Positions 1 to 7,123 of a DNA stretch of 18,583 nucleotides are shown piece after piece; positions within the stretch are counted from its first letter, which is position 1, and every line of letters starts with the position of its first letter. The position numbers and the translations under genes were made by a program. The notes below the pieces were generated by a model. It searched no databases, was not told where the DNA came from, and saw only the letters and a program-made list of their open reading frames with translations. The stretch spans positions 1 to 18,583 of the forward strand of contig MSXM01000033.1 in assembly GCA_002083565.1 (NCBI GenBank). Direction: 5' to 3'. This DNA is from Nitrospira sp. ST-bin4 (lineage in GTDB: Bacteria; Nitrospirota; Nitrospiria; Nitrospirales; Nitrospiraceae).

Positions 1-4
1 GTTT

Positions 5-138
5 CGAGTTTCTGGTTGCGAGTTTCAGGTTGGAAGATTTCACCAAAAGAACCCACACATTAAGCCATACCTCTCTTCCGATTCCAATCACCAGCCATTC
101 TTCCCCTCACCATTCACGCCTCACGCCCTACGTCCCCC
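5..138. repeat. Degenerate heptad-repeat tract A (intergenic)
   Basis: The tract reads as consecutive 7-bp units. The left part has units such as gagtttc, tggttgc, gagtttc, aggttgg. The right part has units of complementary flavour such as ccctcac, cattcac, gcctcac, gccctac. The same architecture, GAGT-type heptads followed by CTCAC-type heptads, recurs at 10893-10985 and 15877-16027. I see no gene in positions 1-145. Units are imperfect, and the period of 7 was read by eye. Confidence 0.6.
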
Positions 139-145
139 TGAAAAC

Positions 146-183
146 AGAAAGGCCGAATCCCGTTTCGGGGATTCGGCCTTTCT
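146..183 (-). terminator. Rho-independent terminator of the porin gene
   Basis: This is a 16-bp perfect inverted repeat (146-161 with 168-183) around a 6-nt loop. It begins 35 nt past the porin stop codon. Read on the minus strand, the stem ends in CTTTCT followed by GTTTTC, a U-rich tail. The length and perfection make it a strong intrinsic terminator. The pairing is seen directly; the direction is inferred from the adjacent gene. Confidence 0.85.
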
Positions 184-217
184 TGAAGCTGACGGCTGTC
201 AGCTCACGCTCTCTGAC

Positions 218-1501
218 CTAGTACTGCATCTGCAAGGCCACGTGGAACGAATCGACCTTGTTGCCTGCAGCCGTTGTGTCATAGTTAGTGAGGCCCTTGG
301 TGGTGATGTCACCATACCGGCCGTAGGCAGAGATACGGGCATTGTGGCCAGCAATGATGTAATTCACACCATATTCAAATTCCTGCCGCATGGCGCTGTA
401 CCGGGGATCGATGCTGGTGAACCGGACATAGGGCTGGAACCGTCCGATACCGACCTGCTGCGGGATCAGGTACAAGCCATACACGGTCCAGGAATCGCCG
501 TTAAATACGCCGAAAGTGTTGCTAGTGAGTGAAGAGATATTTCCAGCTGCTGCAGTTCCGTAGTTCGCGAAGAACCGCTTGAATTCTCCATTGAACGTAA
601 ACACGCCCATGTTGTTCGGGAGCAGCTTTTCAACCAACAGATCCACGGAAACACCGGTGAAGTCACTCGTCCCCAGCGTGGGGGAACCGGCGCCATCCTT
701 CTGATGTTGCACGTTACCTGCGATCGCCACAATGTCGCCGGCCGTTCCGTAGTAGGTACCGGAGGTGTAGTAGCCGGGATTGTCTTCATCGTTCAACAGG
801 TTCCACTGCAAGCGCCCCGTGTACATCAAGCTGCTGCCTGTATTGGGTCCGCCCCGCACACCGGTTGAAACTGCTGCGGCATACAATAGATGTGTGCCGA
901 ATGGATGGAACTTTCCGAAGAAGACCGCGCCGTTGTCACGACCATAGAGCCCGCCCTGTCCGTTGACAGACCCGGTGGTCCCGCCTGGGAAGTTCCCGCT
1001 CTGATCTGCCGGGAAGAACGGAGTCCTGAAACCATCGAAGGTTGCATGGTAGAACGGACCGTTCAACTCACCGCGCTCGCTCGGCATGAGGGTACGGCCG
1101 AACCAGATGTTGAACTTTTCATCGAATTCGAACTTTCCGATCGCATCGAGCAAGCCGATGTTGGAATTACCGGCAAAATGACCGCCCCCTCCACCGACGT
1201 TGCAGTTGAAACAGTCGGTGTTGAAGGTGAACTTCACGTACTTATGGATCGATCCGTTGATGTAGATACGAGCGTTATCGATTTTGAAATCGTTGCTATA
1301 GTGCCCGGCCGGCGATGCACCTTCGATTGCATTGAAACTTGAACGAATACCCATGCCGACGGAAATCCACTTGTCGTCATCGGCCTTGATCGTCCCACCG
1401 GCATAGACACCGGTCGGCGTGGACACAGTCCCAGCCACCAGTGCCGTCATGGCGCCAGCAACCAAAAACTTCCTCCACAACCTTGTTAGTTCTACCTTCA
1501 T
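218..1501 (-). CDS. Porin-like outer-membrane beta-barrel protein
   Basis: The protein has 427 residues. The chosen ATG at 1501 has AAGGGAGG about 8 nt upstream and begins a clear signal peptide: MKVELTRLWRKF, then a hydrophobic core, then a likely signal-peptidase I site after VYA (residue 34). An upstream in-frame ATG at 1597 would bury that signal peptide behind 32 residues and lacks support. The mature part is rich in Gly, aromatic and alternating polar/hydrophobic residues, and the chain ends in ALQMQY, a terminal aromatic residue typical of BAM-assembled barrels. It is therefore probably an outer-membrane channel. A CFNC pair near residue 105 is unusual for a barrel and could form a loop disulfide or bind metal. 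The gene is monocistronic, with its own promoter (1629-1657) and terminator (146-183). The exact porin family and substrate are not recognised. Confidence 0.8.
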   Translation of the reverse strand: MKVELTRLWRKFLVAGAMTALVAGTVSTPTGVYAGGTIKADDDKWISVGMGIRSSFNAIEGASPAGHYSNDFKIDNARIYINGSIHKYVKFTFNTDCFNCNVGGGGGHFAGNSNIGLLDAIGKFEFDEKFNIWFGRTLMPSERGELNGPFYHATFDGFRTPFFPADQSGNFPGGTTGSVNGQGGLYGRDNGAVFFGKFHPFGTHLLYAAAVSTGVRGGPNTGSSLMYTGRLQWNLLNDEDNPGYYTSGTYYGTAGDIVAIAGNVQHQKDGAGSPTLGTSDFTGVSVDLLVEKLLPNNMGVFTFNGEFKRFFANYGTAAAGNISSLTSNTFGVFNGDSWTVYGLYLIPQQVGIGRFQPYVRFTSIDPRYSAMRQEFEYGVNYIIAGHNARISAYGRYGDITTKGLTNYDTTAAGNKVDSFHVALQMQY

Positions 1502-1628
1502 TATGGCAGCCTCCCTTGTGAAATGAAGTGATAGAAACGCGTGCCTGAACTCCTCGAACCCTACAAAACACTGAATGATCGGCTGAATCGTTATCATGAA
1601 TTATTTCTAATACAGCGAAGTCGGGCGG

Positions 1629-1657
1629 AGTATGCCCAAAGAACAATGAGATAGCAA
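1629..1657 (-). promoter_or_regulatory. Candidate sigma-70 promoter of the porin gene
   Basis: On the minus strand, TTGCTA (1657-1652) is separated by exactly 17 bp from CATACT (1634-1629). Each box matches the consensus at 4 of 6 positions. An A/T-rich UP-like stretch lies directly upstream. Transcription would start near 1622 and leave a leader of about 120 nt before the ATG at 1501. Confidence 0.4.
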
Positions 1658-1757
1658 GAAAATTTTCTATTTTTATCCTGGAACGGGCTCCCCCCCCAGG
1701 AACGAGGGCGCGCAATCAAGCTTCATGCCAAAACCGGCGGGGGCTTATACGTAGAAC

Positions 1758-1788
1758 GGGCGGGACCGGTCATCGACCAATCCCGCCC
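1758..1788 (-). terminator. Hairpin behind vapC (copy 1 of a repeated 32-bp element)
   Basis: The stem gggcggga (1758-1765) pairs with tcccgccc (1781-1788), and an inner ggtc/gacc stem makes a longer, bulged hairpin. It lies 21 nt beyond the vapC stop codon. The U-tract on the minus strand is weak (GTTCT). Positions 1759-1790 are identical to 2582-2613. Its position fits a terminator, but the poor tail leaves room for a repeat-element role. Confidence 0.55.
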
Positions 1789-1808
1789 TTTCTGGAAATC
1801 CTCTACTC

Positions 1809-2204
1809 TCACAACAGGTCGAACTCAGCCAGTTTCCCGGCGTCCTGATCGAACGTAATCGTGCGCTCGCAGCCACGCTCGCGATTCACAGTCCCCAACA
1901 GACAATCTGAAAAATCAGCTTTGCCTTTTTGGTACAAACGAAACGCCGTCCAGGCTGTCTGCACATCCTCGACTTGGAATTGCGCAGTTCTGAAGACCTT
2001 CTCCAAGACTCCGATGATCGTCTCTTTGGAGTATCCATACGCGCTCTCCAGCACCCAGACCAGCTCACAGAGCACGATCCGATTGATGAACGCGGGGCTC
2101 TCGCGCGTGCAGTCTCTGGCAATCGCCTCTGCGGCGATCTGCGCTTGATCCGGATTATCTCTAACCAAGTACCGAACTAACACATTCGTATCCAGACCGA
2201 TCAC
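1809..2204 (-). CDS. vapC: PIN-domain RNase toxin, VapC family
   Basis: The 131-residue protein has a single PIN fold with the expected acidic centre: D5 in LDTNV, E47 in CELVW, D97 and D100 in DFSDCLLG, and D119/D121 in TFDQDAG. These would coordinate Mg/Mn for endoribonuclease activity; VapC toxins cut tRNA or rRNA and stop translation. The length is typical. The start is GTG at 2204, and GTGA overlaps the antitoxin stop by 4 nt, so translation is probably coupled and toxin output kept low. The antitoxin partner lies directly upstream at 2201-2440. No catalytic residue appears to be missing, so the toxin looks active. The RNA target cannot be told from the sequence. Confidence 0.9.
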   Translation of the reverse strand: MIGLDTNVLVRYLVRDNPDQAQIAAEAIARDCTRESPAFINRIVLCELVWVLESAYGYSKETIIGVLEKVFRTAQFQVEDVQTAWTAFRLYQKGKADFSDCLLGTVNRERGCERTITFDQDAGKLAEFDLL

Positions 2205-2440
2205 CGACGGCCTCCCCGTTTGCGAACGGCCTGCGCCATTTCTTCCAGGGTGACCGGTTTTGCCGGAGGCTTCAACATACCGGCCAACTCTGCAACATCG
2301 ACGGTCGCCGCCAGCACCACAACCCGCCCATCTTCATCTGTTACAAATTCCACTCGATCCCCCGGTTTCAAATGGAGATGCTCCCGGATTTCTTTTGGGA
2401 TCGTTGTCTGGCCCTTACTTGTCACCGTTGAAGTCGGCAT
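2201..2440 (-). CDS. vapB: AbrB/MazE-type antitoxin (VapB-like)
   Basis: The 79-residue protein has an N-terminal SpoVT/AbrB swapped-hairpin DNA-binding domain (about residues 3-47, with the signature TSKGQTTIPKEIREHL and PGDRVEF). A short C-terminal tail of about 30 residues, rich in Lys and Arg at its end, is the usual segment that wraps the toxin. The ATG at 2440 is preceded by AAGGGGGT about 7 nt away. By family, it neutralises the PIN toxin and autorepresses the operon through its N-terminal domain. It is first in a two-gene unit and overlaps the toxin by 4 nt. A TTGCCA-17-AATAAA match lies upstream but so close to the ribosome-binding site that I do not call it a promoter. Confidence 0.88.
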   Translation of the reverse strand: MPTSTVTSKGQTTIPKEIREHLHLKPGDRVEFVTDEDGRVVVLAATVDVAELAGMLKPPAKPVTLEEMAQAVRKRGGRR

Positions 2441-2581
2441 GCCAGCACCCCCTTACTTTATTGAACTTTCCTTACACTATGGCAATGGGGACCAAAACGC
2501 AAGCCACCATATGCTTTCCAGATGAAGCGGCTCCGTCCAAACTCGCGATTGCGCACGGTAGGGGTCGGCTCAAAACTGAAA

Positions 2582-2613
2582 GGCGGGACCGGTCATCGAC
2601 CAATCCCGCCCTT
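2582..2613 (-). terminator. Terminator of the peroxiredoxin gene (copy 2 of the 32-bp element)
   Basis: The stem ggcggga (2582-2588) pairs with tcccgcc (2604-2610), with an inner ggtc/gacc stem. It starts about 20 nt beyond the peroxiredoxin stop. Read on the minus strand, it is followed by TTTCAGTTTTG, a fair U-tract. The 32 bp are identical to 1759-1790. Confidence 0.65.
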
Positions 2614-2633
2614 GTAAATCATCGTACCTGATC

Positions 2634-3269
2634 TTACTTGTTTGGCTGAGGCGTATAGCGCAGATAGGGTTTCACGGTCGTGAAGCCTTTGGGAAAGAGC
2701 GTCTTGGCCTCTGCGTCATTGACGGCCGGTGTGATGATGCAGTCCTCCCCTTCTTTCCAGTTGGCCGGCGTCGCCACCTTGAACTTCGACGTCAGTTGAA
2801 GCGAATCGACGACGCGCAGCAGTTCATCGAAATTCCTTCCACAAGAAGCGGGGTAGGTCAGGGTGAGCTTGACCTTCTTATCGGGCCCGATGATGAACAC
2901 CGACCGCACCGTCATGTTATCGATGGCGTTTGGGTGGATCATGTCATAGAGGGTGGCCACCTTCTTATCGGGATCGGCGATGATCGGATAATTCATGGTC
3001 GTGTGTTGTGTCTCATTGATGTCTTTGACCCAGCCCTGGTGAGAGTCAAGCGGATCGACGCTGACCGCAATGACCTTGACCCCCCGCTTCTTCAACTCCG
3101 GCATAATTTTGGCTACCGTCCCCAACTCCGTCGTGCAGACAGGCGTAAAGTCTTTCGGATGGGAAAACAGGATGCCCCAGCCGTTACCGAGCCATTCGTG
3201 AAAATTGATCGTCCCCTCCGTGGTCTCCGCCGTGAAGTTCGGCGCGTCATCTCCCAATCTGATCGCCAT
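2634..3269 (-). CDS. Peroxiredoxin, 1-Cys Prx6 type
   Basis: The 211-residue protein is a thiol peroxidase that reduces H2O2 and organic or lipid hydroperoxides in the cytosol. The ATG at 3269 is preceded by GGAGG with a 5-nt gap; the in-frame extension to 3329 lacks a ribosome-binding site. The peroxidatic cysteine is C45 in the family motif HPKDFTPVCTTELG, with T42 and P38 nearby. The catalytic Arg is probably R122 (TVRSVFIIGP), and the Prx6 signature YPASCGRNFDE lies at 139-149. The length and the long C-terminal domain fit Prx6 rather than the shorter AhpC/Tsa class. C143 sits where most relatives I know carry Thr, Ser or Val, and there is another cysteine at C177, so an atypical second redox Cys is possible. 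The gene is monocistronic, with a terminator at 2582-2613. Confidence 0.92.
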   Translation of the reverse strand: MAIRLGDDAPNFTAETTEGTINFHEWLGNGWGILFSHPKDFTPVCTTELGTVAKIMPELKKRGVKVIAVSVDPLDSHQGWVKDINETQHTTMNYPIIADPDKKVATLYDMIHPNAIDNMTVRSVFIIGPDKKVKLTLTYPASCGRNFDELLRVVDSLQLTSKFKVATPANWKEGEDCIITPAVNDAEAKTLFPKGFTTVKPYLRYTPQPNK

Positions 3270-3377
3270 GATGCCCTCCGTCTGATTGTTATTTTGCGAG
3301 AAGATGGAACCGTACGTCGCTCCTCTCAATGACCGTTACGATACTGTGCTGCCCGGGGTGAGCGCAAGAGGCCTCAT

Positions 3378-3455
3378 GGGACTGTCGCCCTTCCCCCAGG
3401 CGACTGTCCCCGTCACCTACCGGGACAGGCACCGGCAATGCCGGAGCCAGTCCCC
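3378..3455 (+). repeat. Cloverleaf-forming repeat element, copy 1
   Basis: The 78-bp element is bounded by GGGACTG (3378-3384) and CAGTCCCC (3448-3455). Inside are three hairpins in order: tcgcc/ggcga (3385-3389 with 3399-3403), ctgtccc/gggacag (3404-3410 with 3422-3428) and ccggc/gccgg (3432-3436 with 3440-3444). Together with the terminal pairing this gives a four-armed cloverleaf. An inverted, diverged copy lies at 3944-4034 and keeps the fold. It is not a tRNA: no T-loop or D-loop consensus and no plausible anticodon arm are present. Confidence 0.7.
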
Positions 3456-3461
3456 ATCCGC

Positions 3462-3524
3462 GTCTCGCACGTCGCGCTAATCTCGCTCGTCCCGCAAGTC
3501 TCGCTTGTCCCGCTCGTCCCGCTC
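3462..3524 (+). repeat. Nonamer tandem array (GTCYCGCTC-type)
   Basis: Seven contiguous 9-bp units are present: gtctcgcac, gtcgcgcta, atctcgctc, gtcccgcaa, gtctcgctt, gtcccgctc, gtcccgctc. The array starts 7 bp after the cloverleaf element and ends 59 bp before the pentapeptide gene. It has no start signal and is not in frame with a gene, so a coding role is unlikely. Confidence 0.75.
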
Positions 3525-3583
3525 AAGCTTCTTGCCCGCCAAACCGATAGAGCCTCCAGAACCCCTCAATGGGAGCATCTGAT

Positions 3584-3943
3584 ATGACAGACGCATCAAG
3601 AACGTCCCTCCGTATTTCGAATGATCCTATGTACCTGATGCTCCGCGAAGGCTGTATCAAAGAGTTCAACGTCAAGAAGGCCGCCGGAGACAAGTGCGAC
3701 CTGCGGGGATGCGACCTGCGGGGATTGGATCTCAGGGGATTGGATGCGGCCGGGCTCGATTTCCGCGATTGCTACTTCCGGCAAAGCGACCTGCGCGGTG
3801 TGGACATGAGCAAAGCCAATTTGGACGGCGCCAGTATCAATGCCTGCAAGATCTCAGGCTGCCTGTTCCCATCCGAGCTGACTGCACCGGAAATCGAACT
3901 ATCCCTCCTGCATGGAACCAGAATGCGGTATGCGGTGAAGTAG
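3584..3943 (+). CDS. Small pentapeptide-repeat protein
   Basis: The 119-residue protein has an N-terminal segment of about 37 residues (NDPMYLMLREGCIKEFN), about 12 tandem pentapeptides (residues 38-97: CDLRG CDLRG LDLRG LDAAG LDFRD CYFRQ SDLRG and so on) and a short tail. Such repeats fold into a right-handed quadrilateral beta-helix. The ATG at 3584 is chosen because GGGAG lies 8 nt upstream; the ATG at 3569 has no ribosome-binding site. Some family members mimic DNA and protect gyrase, but those are longer, and no specific role can be claimed here. There is no signal peptide, so it is probably cytosolic. The gene is monocistronic and sits precisely between two inverted copies of the cloverleaf element, which suggests it may have moved or been captured together with them. 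Confidence 0.85.
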   Translation: MTDASRTSLRISNDPMYLMLREGCIKEFNVKKAAGDKCDLRGCDLRGLDLRGLDAAGLDFRDCYFRQSDLRGVDMSKANLDGASINACKISGCLFPSELTAPEIELSLLHGTRMRYAVK

Positions 3944-4034
3944 GGGGACTGGCTCCCGCCGCAGGCGAGGTGCCTGTCCCGGCTCGAACGGGGACAGACC
4001 CCACGCGAAGACGCGGGGAAGGGGGTCAGTCCCC
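3944..4034 (-). repeat. Cloverleaf-forming repeat element, copy 2 (inverted)
   Basis: The 91-bp element has perfect terminal inverted repeats GGGGACTG (3944-3951) and CAGTCCCC (4027-4034). Read on the minus strand it aligns with copy 1 along its length (shared blocks CTGTCCCCGT, CGGGACAGGCACC, GGAGCCAGTCCCC). Internal hairpins fall in the same order as in copy 1, at 3957-3967, at 3974-3980 with 3991-3997, and at about 3999-4018. The element fills exactly the gap between the stop codons of the convergent pentapeptide and DUF748 genes, so it may also serve as a bidirectional terminator. Confidence 0.7.
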
Positions 4035-6980
4035 TTAACCGGCTCCCAGCGCCAGCTGTGTACGCACCAGCTCATGGCCTGGATCGGCAGCGCCCGCCTC
4101 CAGGAGAAACACCCGCCCGTTCCCCAACTTCCCACTTTCTAATAGACGCGTACGAACGGCTTCGCCGCGTTCCATGGCGAGAAATTCCAGATCAGCATCG
4201 GCAACAGGGATTTCGGCGAGCACGCGCTCCTTCATCTCTTCGGCTGACGGAGGTGTAGACTCGGCCTGCTCAGCTGTCTTCCCTGACACGCCGGCCTGTT
4301 TGGCCTGTAGCTCAGCGAATAGTTCCGCTACAAACCGCTGCTCCTCCTCTGCAGAAACCTCCTCCGGACCCACCGGCTTTCCACGCTCACGCCGTAGCTT
4401 TGTCACCAGCCGATCCATCAACTTGCGCCTCCGCAATGCCGCGCCATCAACCACAGCATCGGTTGTTCCCTTGATATCAAGCCGCAGGCCGGCCCGCTCA
4501 TCGAGCGCCTGTTCCAGCAATGCCAGTTTCTTCACTTCATCGTCTGCCAACACCGCGCTGCCGGGTTGAAACTCGACGAATTGCAGATCATCCCCGCTGC
4601 CCCCGCCCGGCACCAGTTTGCCCAATAATGAAAACGGCGAGGCAACCACCTTTCCAAGCAGATTGAGCAAGGTCGAAATTACAACCCTGCCGTATTTGAA
4701 ATCCGGATCGGCAAGATTGCCCCGAATGGGCAGATCGACCGCGATCAACCCCTTGCGATCTTGCAACAGCGCCACCAACAGAGGAACGGGCAACGAGGTG
4801 GCATCCGGGCTTTCAACCTTTTGCCCGAACGTCAGCTGATCGATCGACACCAGGTTTTCCGCCTCAAGTACCTGCTGCGAGACTTTGTATTTCAGGTCGA
4901 GGGAGAGCTTGCCTTTCGACAAACCGTACCCGGCATATTTTCCGCTATAGGCGCCGGCTGAGGTCACATCCATCCCTTGCAGCGTGATCACCAGATCGGT
5001 AAAGGCGTCCTCGCTCAGTGGATTGATCTTTCCCGCAATTTTCAGCGGCGCGGCATGGTCGATCCTGCCGGCCAAATCCACATCAGCCTTTTTGATCTGC
5101 TTGGATGAGAGCCCCTTGATGGTTCCGCCGAAGTCCGTTACCCCGGTTTTCACCGGCGGCACCACGGACAAGTCGCGAAAGATCGCCGTCGCCTTGACCA
5201 GCCTGACCTGATCGATGATGATCGTGAGCGGATCAGTTTTGGCCGCCGATTTCCGGCTGTCCTCCTTTGCCGGTTCTCCCTGGGCGTCACCAGGCGGAGA
5301 TGCCACGAGCAGCTTCGACAGATTTAATGAGCCGTCCGATTCCATGACGGCCTGGACCGCCGGTTCCTGCCACAGAATTTCGCCGATCCGTACCGTTGTC
5401 GGCTCGACATCCAACGCCACCCGATTAAACGCCAGCGATTTCCACGAACCCACATCCTCGAATGCTTTCCGATCGGTAACCAGGAGCTGATTGACAGCGA
5501 GATTGCCTTGAAAGCGAAGCATCGGGCCCTTGGGATGTTCCTTGGCATACTGGACCGATCCGTTGAGATCGATCGCGCCCTCTCTCACATCGGCATCCAG
5601 GAATCGGTCGAGGTAGGGCTGAAAGGGATGGATGGCGATTTGTGTGATTTTTATCTCCAAGTCGGCCTTCATCGGCTCGATCCCAACCAGCCCCCGCACA
5701 TCCACGTGGCCGGTCCGGTTCAGTTTCAAGGACAGGCCGACGGGCAGCGGCTTTGTGAACGGAATCCGCACGTCCTTTACGGTGACGTCCAGCGCATCTA
5801 CCTCCAGCACCCCCGGCGTCGTCAGCGTACGATCCTCAAACTTTGCTTGATAGTTTTTAATCTCAACCACATCGACGCCTACGGTCCAAGGCTCAGACGC
5901 CGTCTTTTTGTTCGCAGATACAGGTTCCGTCGCCTTCTCCCCGCTGCTCCCTGCAGGGGCAAACAACTGTTGAAGATTGACCACGCCGCCGGCATCCATC
6001 CACGCATCGAATCGCGCATCCGCGGTATGCACCTTCTCAACCCGTATGGAACGCTTCTCCAGATCGAACTGGATTCCCTCTACATCGGCCACAGGGATGC
6101 TCACGAGCGGCTCCGGCAAGCCCCGTTCCCCGATGGCCAAACCACGGATGGCAAGCTTGCCGCCTTTTACCGTGGCGCGAGGGGCCTGCCCCCGCAAATC
6201 GAAGTGATACATCGCCGACAGCGCAAGCTCACCCTGCTGCATGTCGAATTGAAAGCGGTCCTGCACGGCCTGATAAAGCGTCTTGAGTTTCACTCCGGAC
6301 AAACTCACCTTCCCGTCGGATTCCAGCGGCTCCAACGAGACCGTCCCTTCCCAGGCCAACGCCTCGCCCTTGCCCACCTCAGCCGTAAACGCATAGGCGT
6401 TATCGCTGCCTTGCGTCGTACTGAAATTCCGTAGCGAGATATGAATGGGCACGATGTCCATCGAAATCGGCTTCGCTTTGGACTCATCCCTGAATTCCAC
6501 AATGCCGTTGTTGATCTCGAATAACTCGATTTCCAGCGGCATCATCCGTTTGGGCTCGCCCGTCGCCGTCTCAACGGGCGCCGCCGCCTTATCCGAGGAA
6601 GGAACCAAACCCAGCAAGTTCAGCTTCCCTTCACGATTCACCCTGGCCGCCACGAAGGGCATGACCAGCCGGATCTCATCGAATCCCAGTGTCTGGAAAA
6701 ACAGTGTTGTCGCACGCAGATTGACGACAAATTCTTCGAATCCGATGATCGGCGTCTGGTCCTGCTCACGCACCTCCAAGCCGTTCAAGCGAAGAGCCAG
6801 CGTGAACGGATTGAACGCAACTTCACGCACGACGACAGGGCGCTGAAGCTGTTCTGACGCGGCAGGGACCCCGTATTCTTTAATGAGATAAGGCAGCAGG
6901 ACAAATCCGACCAGTGCGTAGAGACCCACCAGTCCCACCACAAGACCAGCGAGGAGGCGAGGACGAATCAATCGAGGCAT
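4035..6980 (-). CDS. DUF748 / AsmA-like envelope protein
   Basis: The 981-residue protein has one N-terminal membrane anchor (about residues 9-32) and then a long periplasmic region. The segment AFNPFTLALRLNGLEV (55-70), followed by LRATTLFFQTLGFDEIRL, is characteristic of DUF748 proteins, relatives of the AsmA/TamB/YhdP group. Those form beta-taco rods spanning the periplasm and help move phospholipids to, or tune, the outer membrane. From residue 799 (LQFVEFQPGSAVLADDE, then DIKGTTDA) the sequence resembles an OmpA-like fold, as in other DUF748 proteins, with a charged, partly helical tail. Low-complexity charged linkers lie near residues 130-145 and 345-365. The ATG at 6980 lacks a clear ribosome-binding site but directly starts the anchor. 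It is convergent with the pentapeptide gene and divergent from the motor-like pair at 7316. The substrate is unknown. Confidence 0.82.
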   Translation of the reverse strand: MPRLIRPRLLAGLVVGLVGLYALVGFVLLPYLIKEYGVPAASEQLQRPVVVREVAFNPFTLALRLNGLEVREQDQTPIIGFEEFVVNLRATTLFFQTLGFDEIRLVMPFVAARVNREGKLNLLGLVPSSDKAAAPVETATGEPKRMMPLEIELFEINNGIVEFRDESKAKPISMDIVPIHISLRNFSTTQGSDNAYAFTAEVGKGEALAWEGTVSLEPLESDGKVSLSGVKLKTLYQAVQDRFQFDMQQGELALSAMYHFDLRGQAPRATVKGGKLAIRGLAIGERGLPEPLVSIPVADVEGIQFDLEKRSIRVEKVHTADARFDAWMDAGGVVNLQQLFAPAGSSGEKATEPVSANKKTASEPWTVGVDVVEIKNYQAKFEDRTLTTPGVLEVDALDVTVKDVRIPFTKPLPVGLSLKLNRTGHVDVRGLVGIEPMKADLEIKITQIAIHPFQPYLDRFLDADVREGAIDLNGSVQYAKEHPKGPMLRFQGNLAVNQLLVTDRKAFEDVGSWKSLAFNRVALDVEPTTVRIGEILWQEPAVQAVMESDGSLNLSKLLVASPPGDAQGEPAKEDSRKSAAKTDPLTIIIDQVRLVKATAIFRDLSVVPPVKTGVTDFGGTIKGLSSKQIKKADVDLAGRIDHAAPLKIAGKINPLSEDAFTDLVITLQGMDVTSAGAYSGKYAGYGLSKGKLSLDLKYKVSQQVLEAENLVSIDQLTFGQKVESPDATSLPVPLLVALLQDRKGLIAVDLPIRGNLADPDFKYGRVVISTLLNLLGKVVASPFSLLGKLVPGGGSGDDLQFVEFQPGSAVLADDEVKKLALLEQALDERAGLRLDIKGTTDAVVDGAALRRRKLMDRLVTKLRRERGKPVGPEEVSAEEEQRFVAELFAELQAKQAGVSGKTAEQAESTPPSAEEMKERVLAEIPVADADLEFLAMERGEAVRTRLLESGKLGNGRVFLLEAGAADPGHELVRTQLALGAG

Positions 6981-7019
6981 GTGCGATCACACTCTTGGAA
7001 GACTGAAATTGAGAAGAGA

Positions 7020-7049
7020 ACTATAGGTGACGCATCCTTTCAATGTCTA
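7020..7049 (-). promoter_or_regulatory. Sigma-70 promoter of the DUF748 gene
   Basis: On the minus strand, TAGACA (7049-7044) and TATAGT (7025-7020) are separated by 18 bp. Each matches the consensus at 5 of 6 positions. The predicted start near 7013 gives a leader of about 33 nt. Confidence 0.55.
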
Positions 7050-7123
7050 CAGGCAGTCGGCCTCTGCACACACGAGAGGAGCCTGGGCATACTTCTCAAC
7101 AGATGTACACCCTTTCTGTAGAG

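Larger units (their letters stand above)
1502..1808. other. Intergenic region between porin and vapC
   Basis: This 307-bp spacer holds the porin leader and promoter (1629-1657), an A/T-rich stretch just upstream of the -35 box (about 1658-1676), a run of eight C at 1690-1697, and the hairpin at 1758-1788 behind vapC. I see no convincing gene; reading frames here lack start signals. Confidence 0.6.
3270..3583. other. Intergenic region between peroxiredoxin and pentapeptide genes
   Basis: This 314-bp spacer lies between divergent genes. From about 3378 on it is almost entirely repeat: the cloverleaf element copy 1 (3378-3455) and the 9-bp array (3462-3524). The first 100 bp should hold the peroxiredoxin promoter. 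The best match is a poor one (TTGAGA, 17 bp, CATCTT), which I do not call. Confidence 0.5.

Noticed and set aside
890..1342. 150-codon plus-strand frame opposite the porin gene
   Set aside because: It is a shadow of the porin reading frame, with no start signals and no motif.
2455..2483. Sigma-70 promoter TTGCCA-17-AATAAA for vapBC
   Set aside because: The boxes match fairly well, but the transcription start would fall inside the ribosome-binding site, leaving almost no leader.
3378..3455. A degenerate tRNA gene
   Set aside because: The fold is cloverleaf-like with a 7-bp terminal stem, but D-loop, T-loop and anticodon-loop consensus bases are absent and there is no linker of two bases after the acceptor stem.
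5508..6434. 308-codon open frame on the plus strand opposite the DUF748 gene
   Set aside because: It is antisense to a well-supported gene, has no ribosome-binding site or recognisable motif, and has Arg/His/Leu-rich composition typical of shadow frames in GC-rich DNA.
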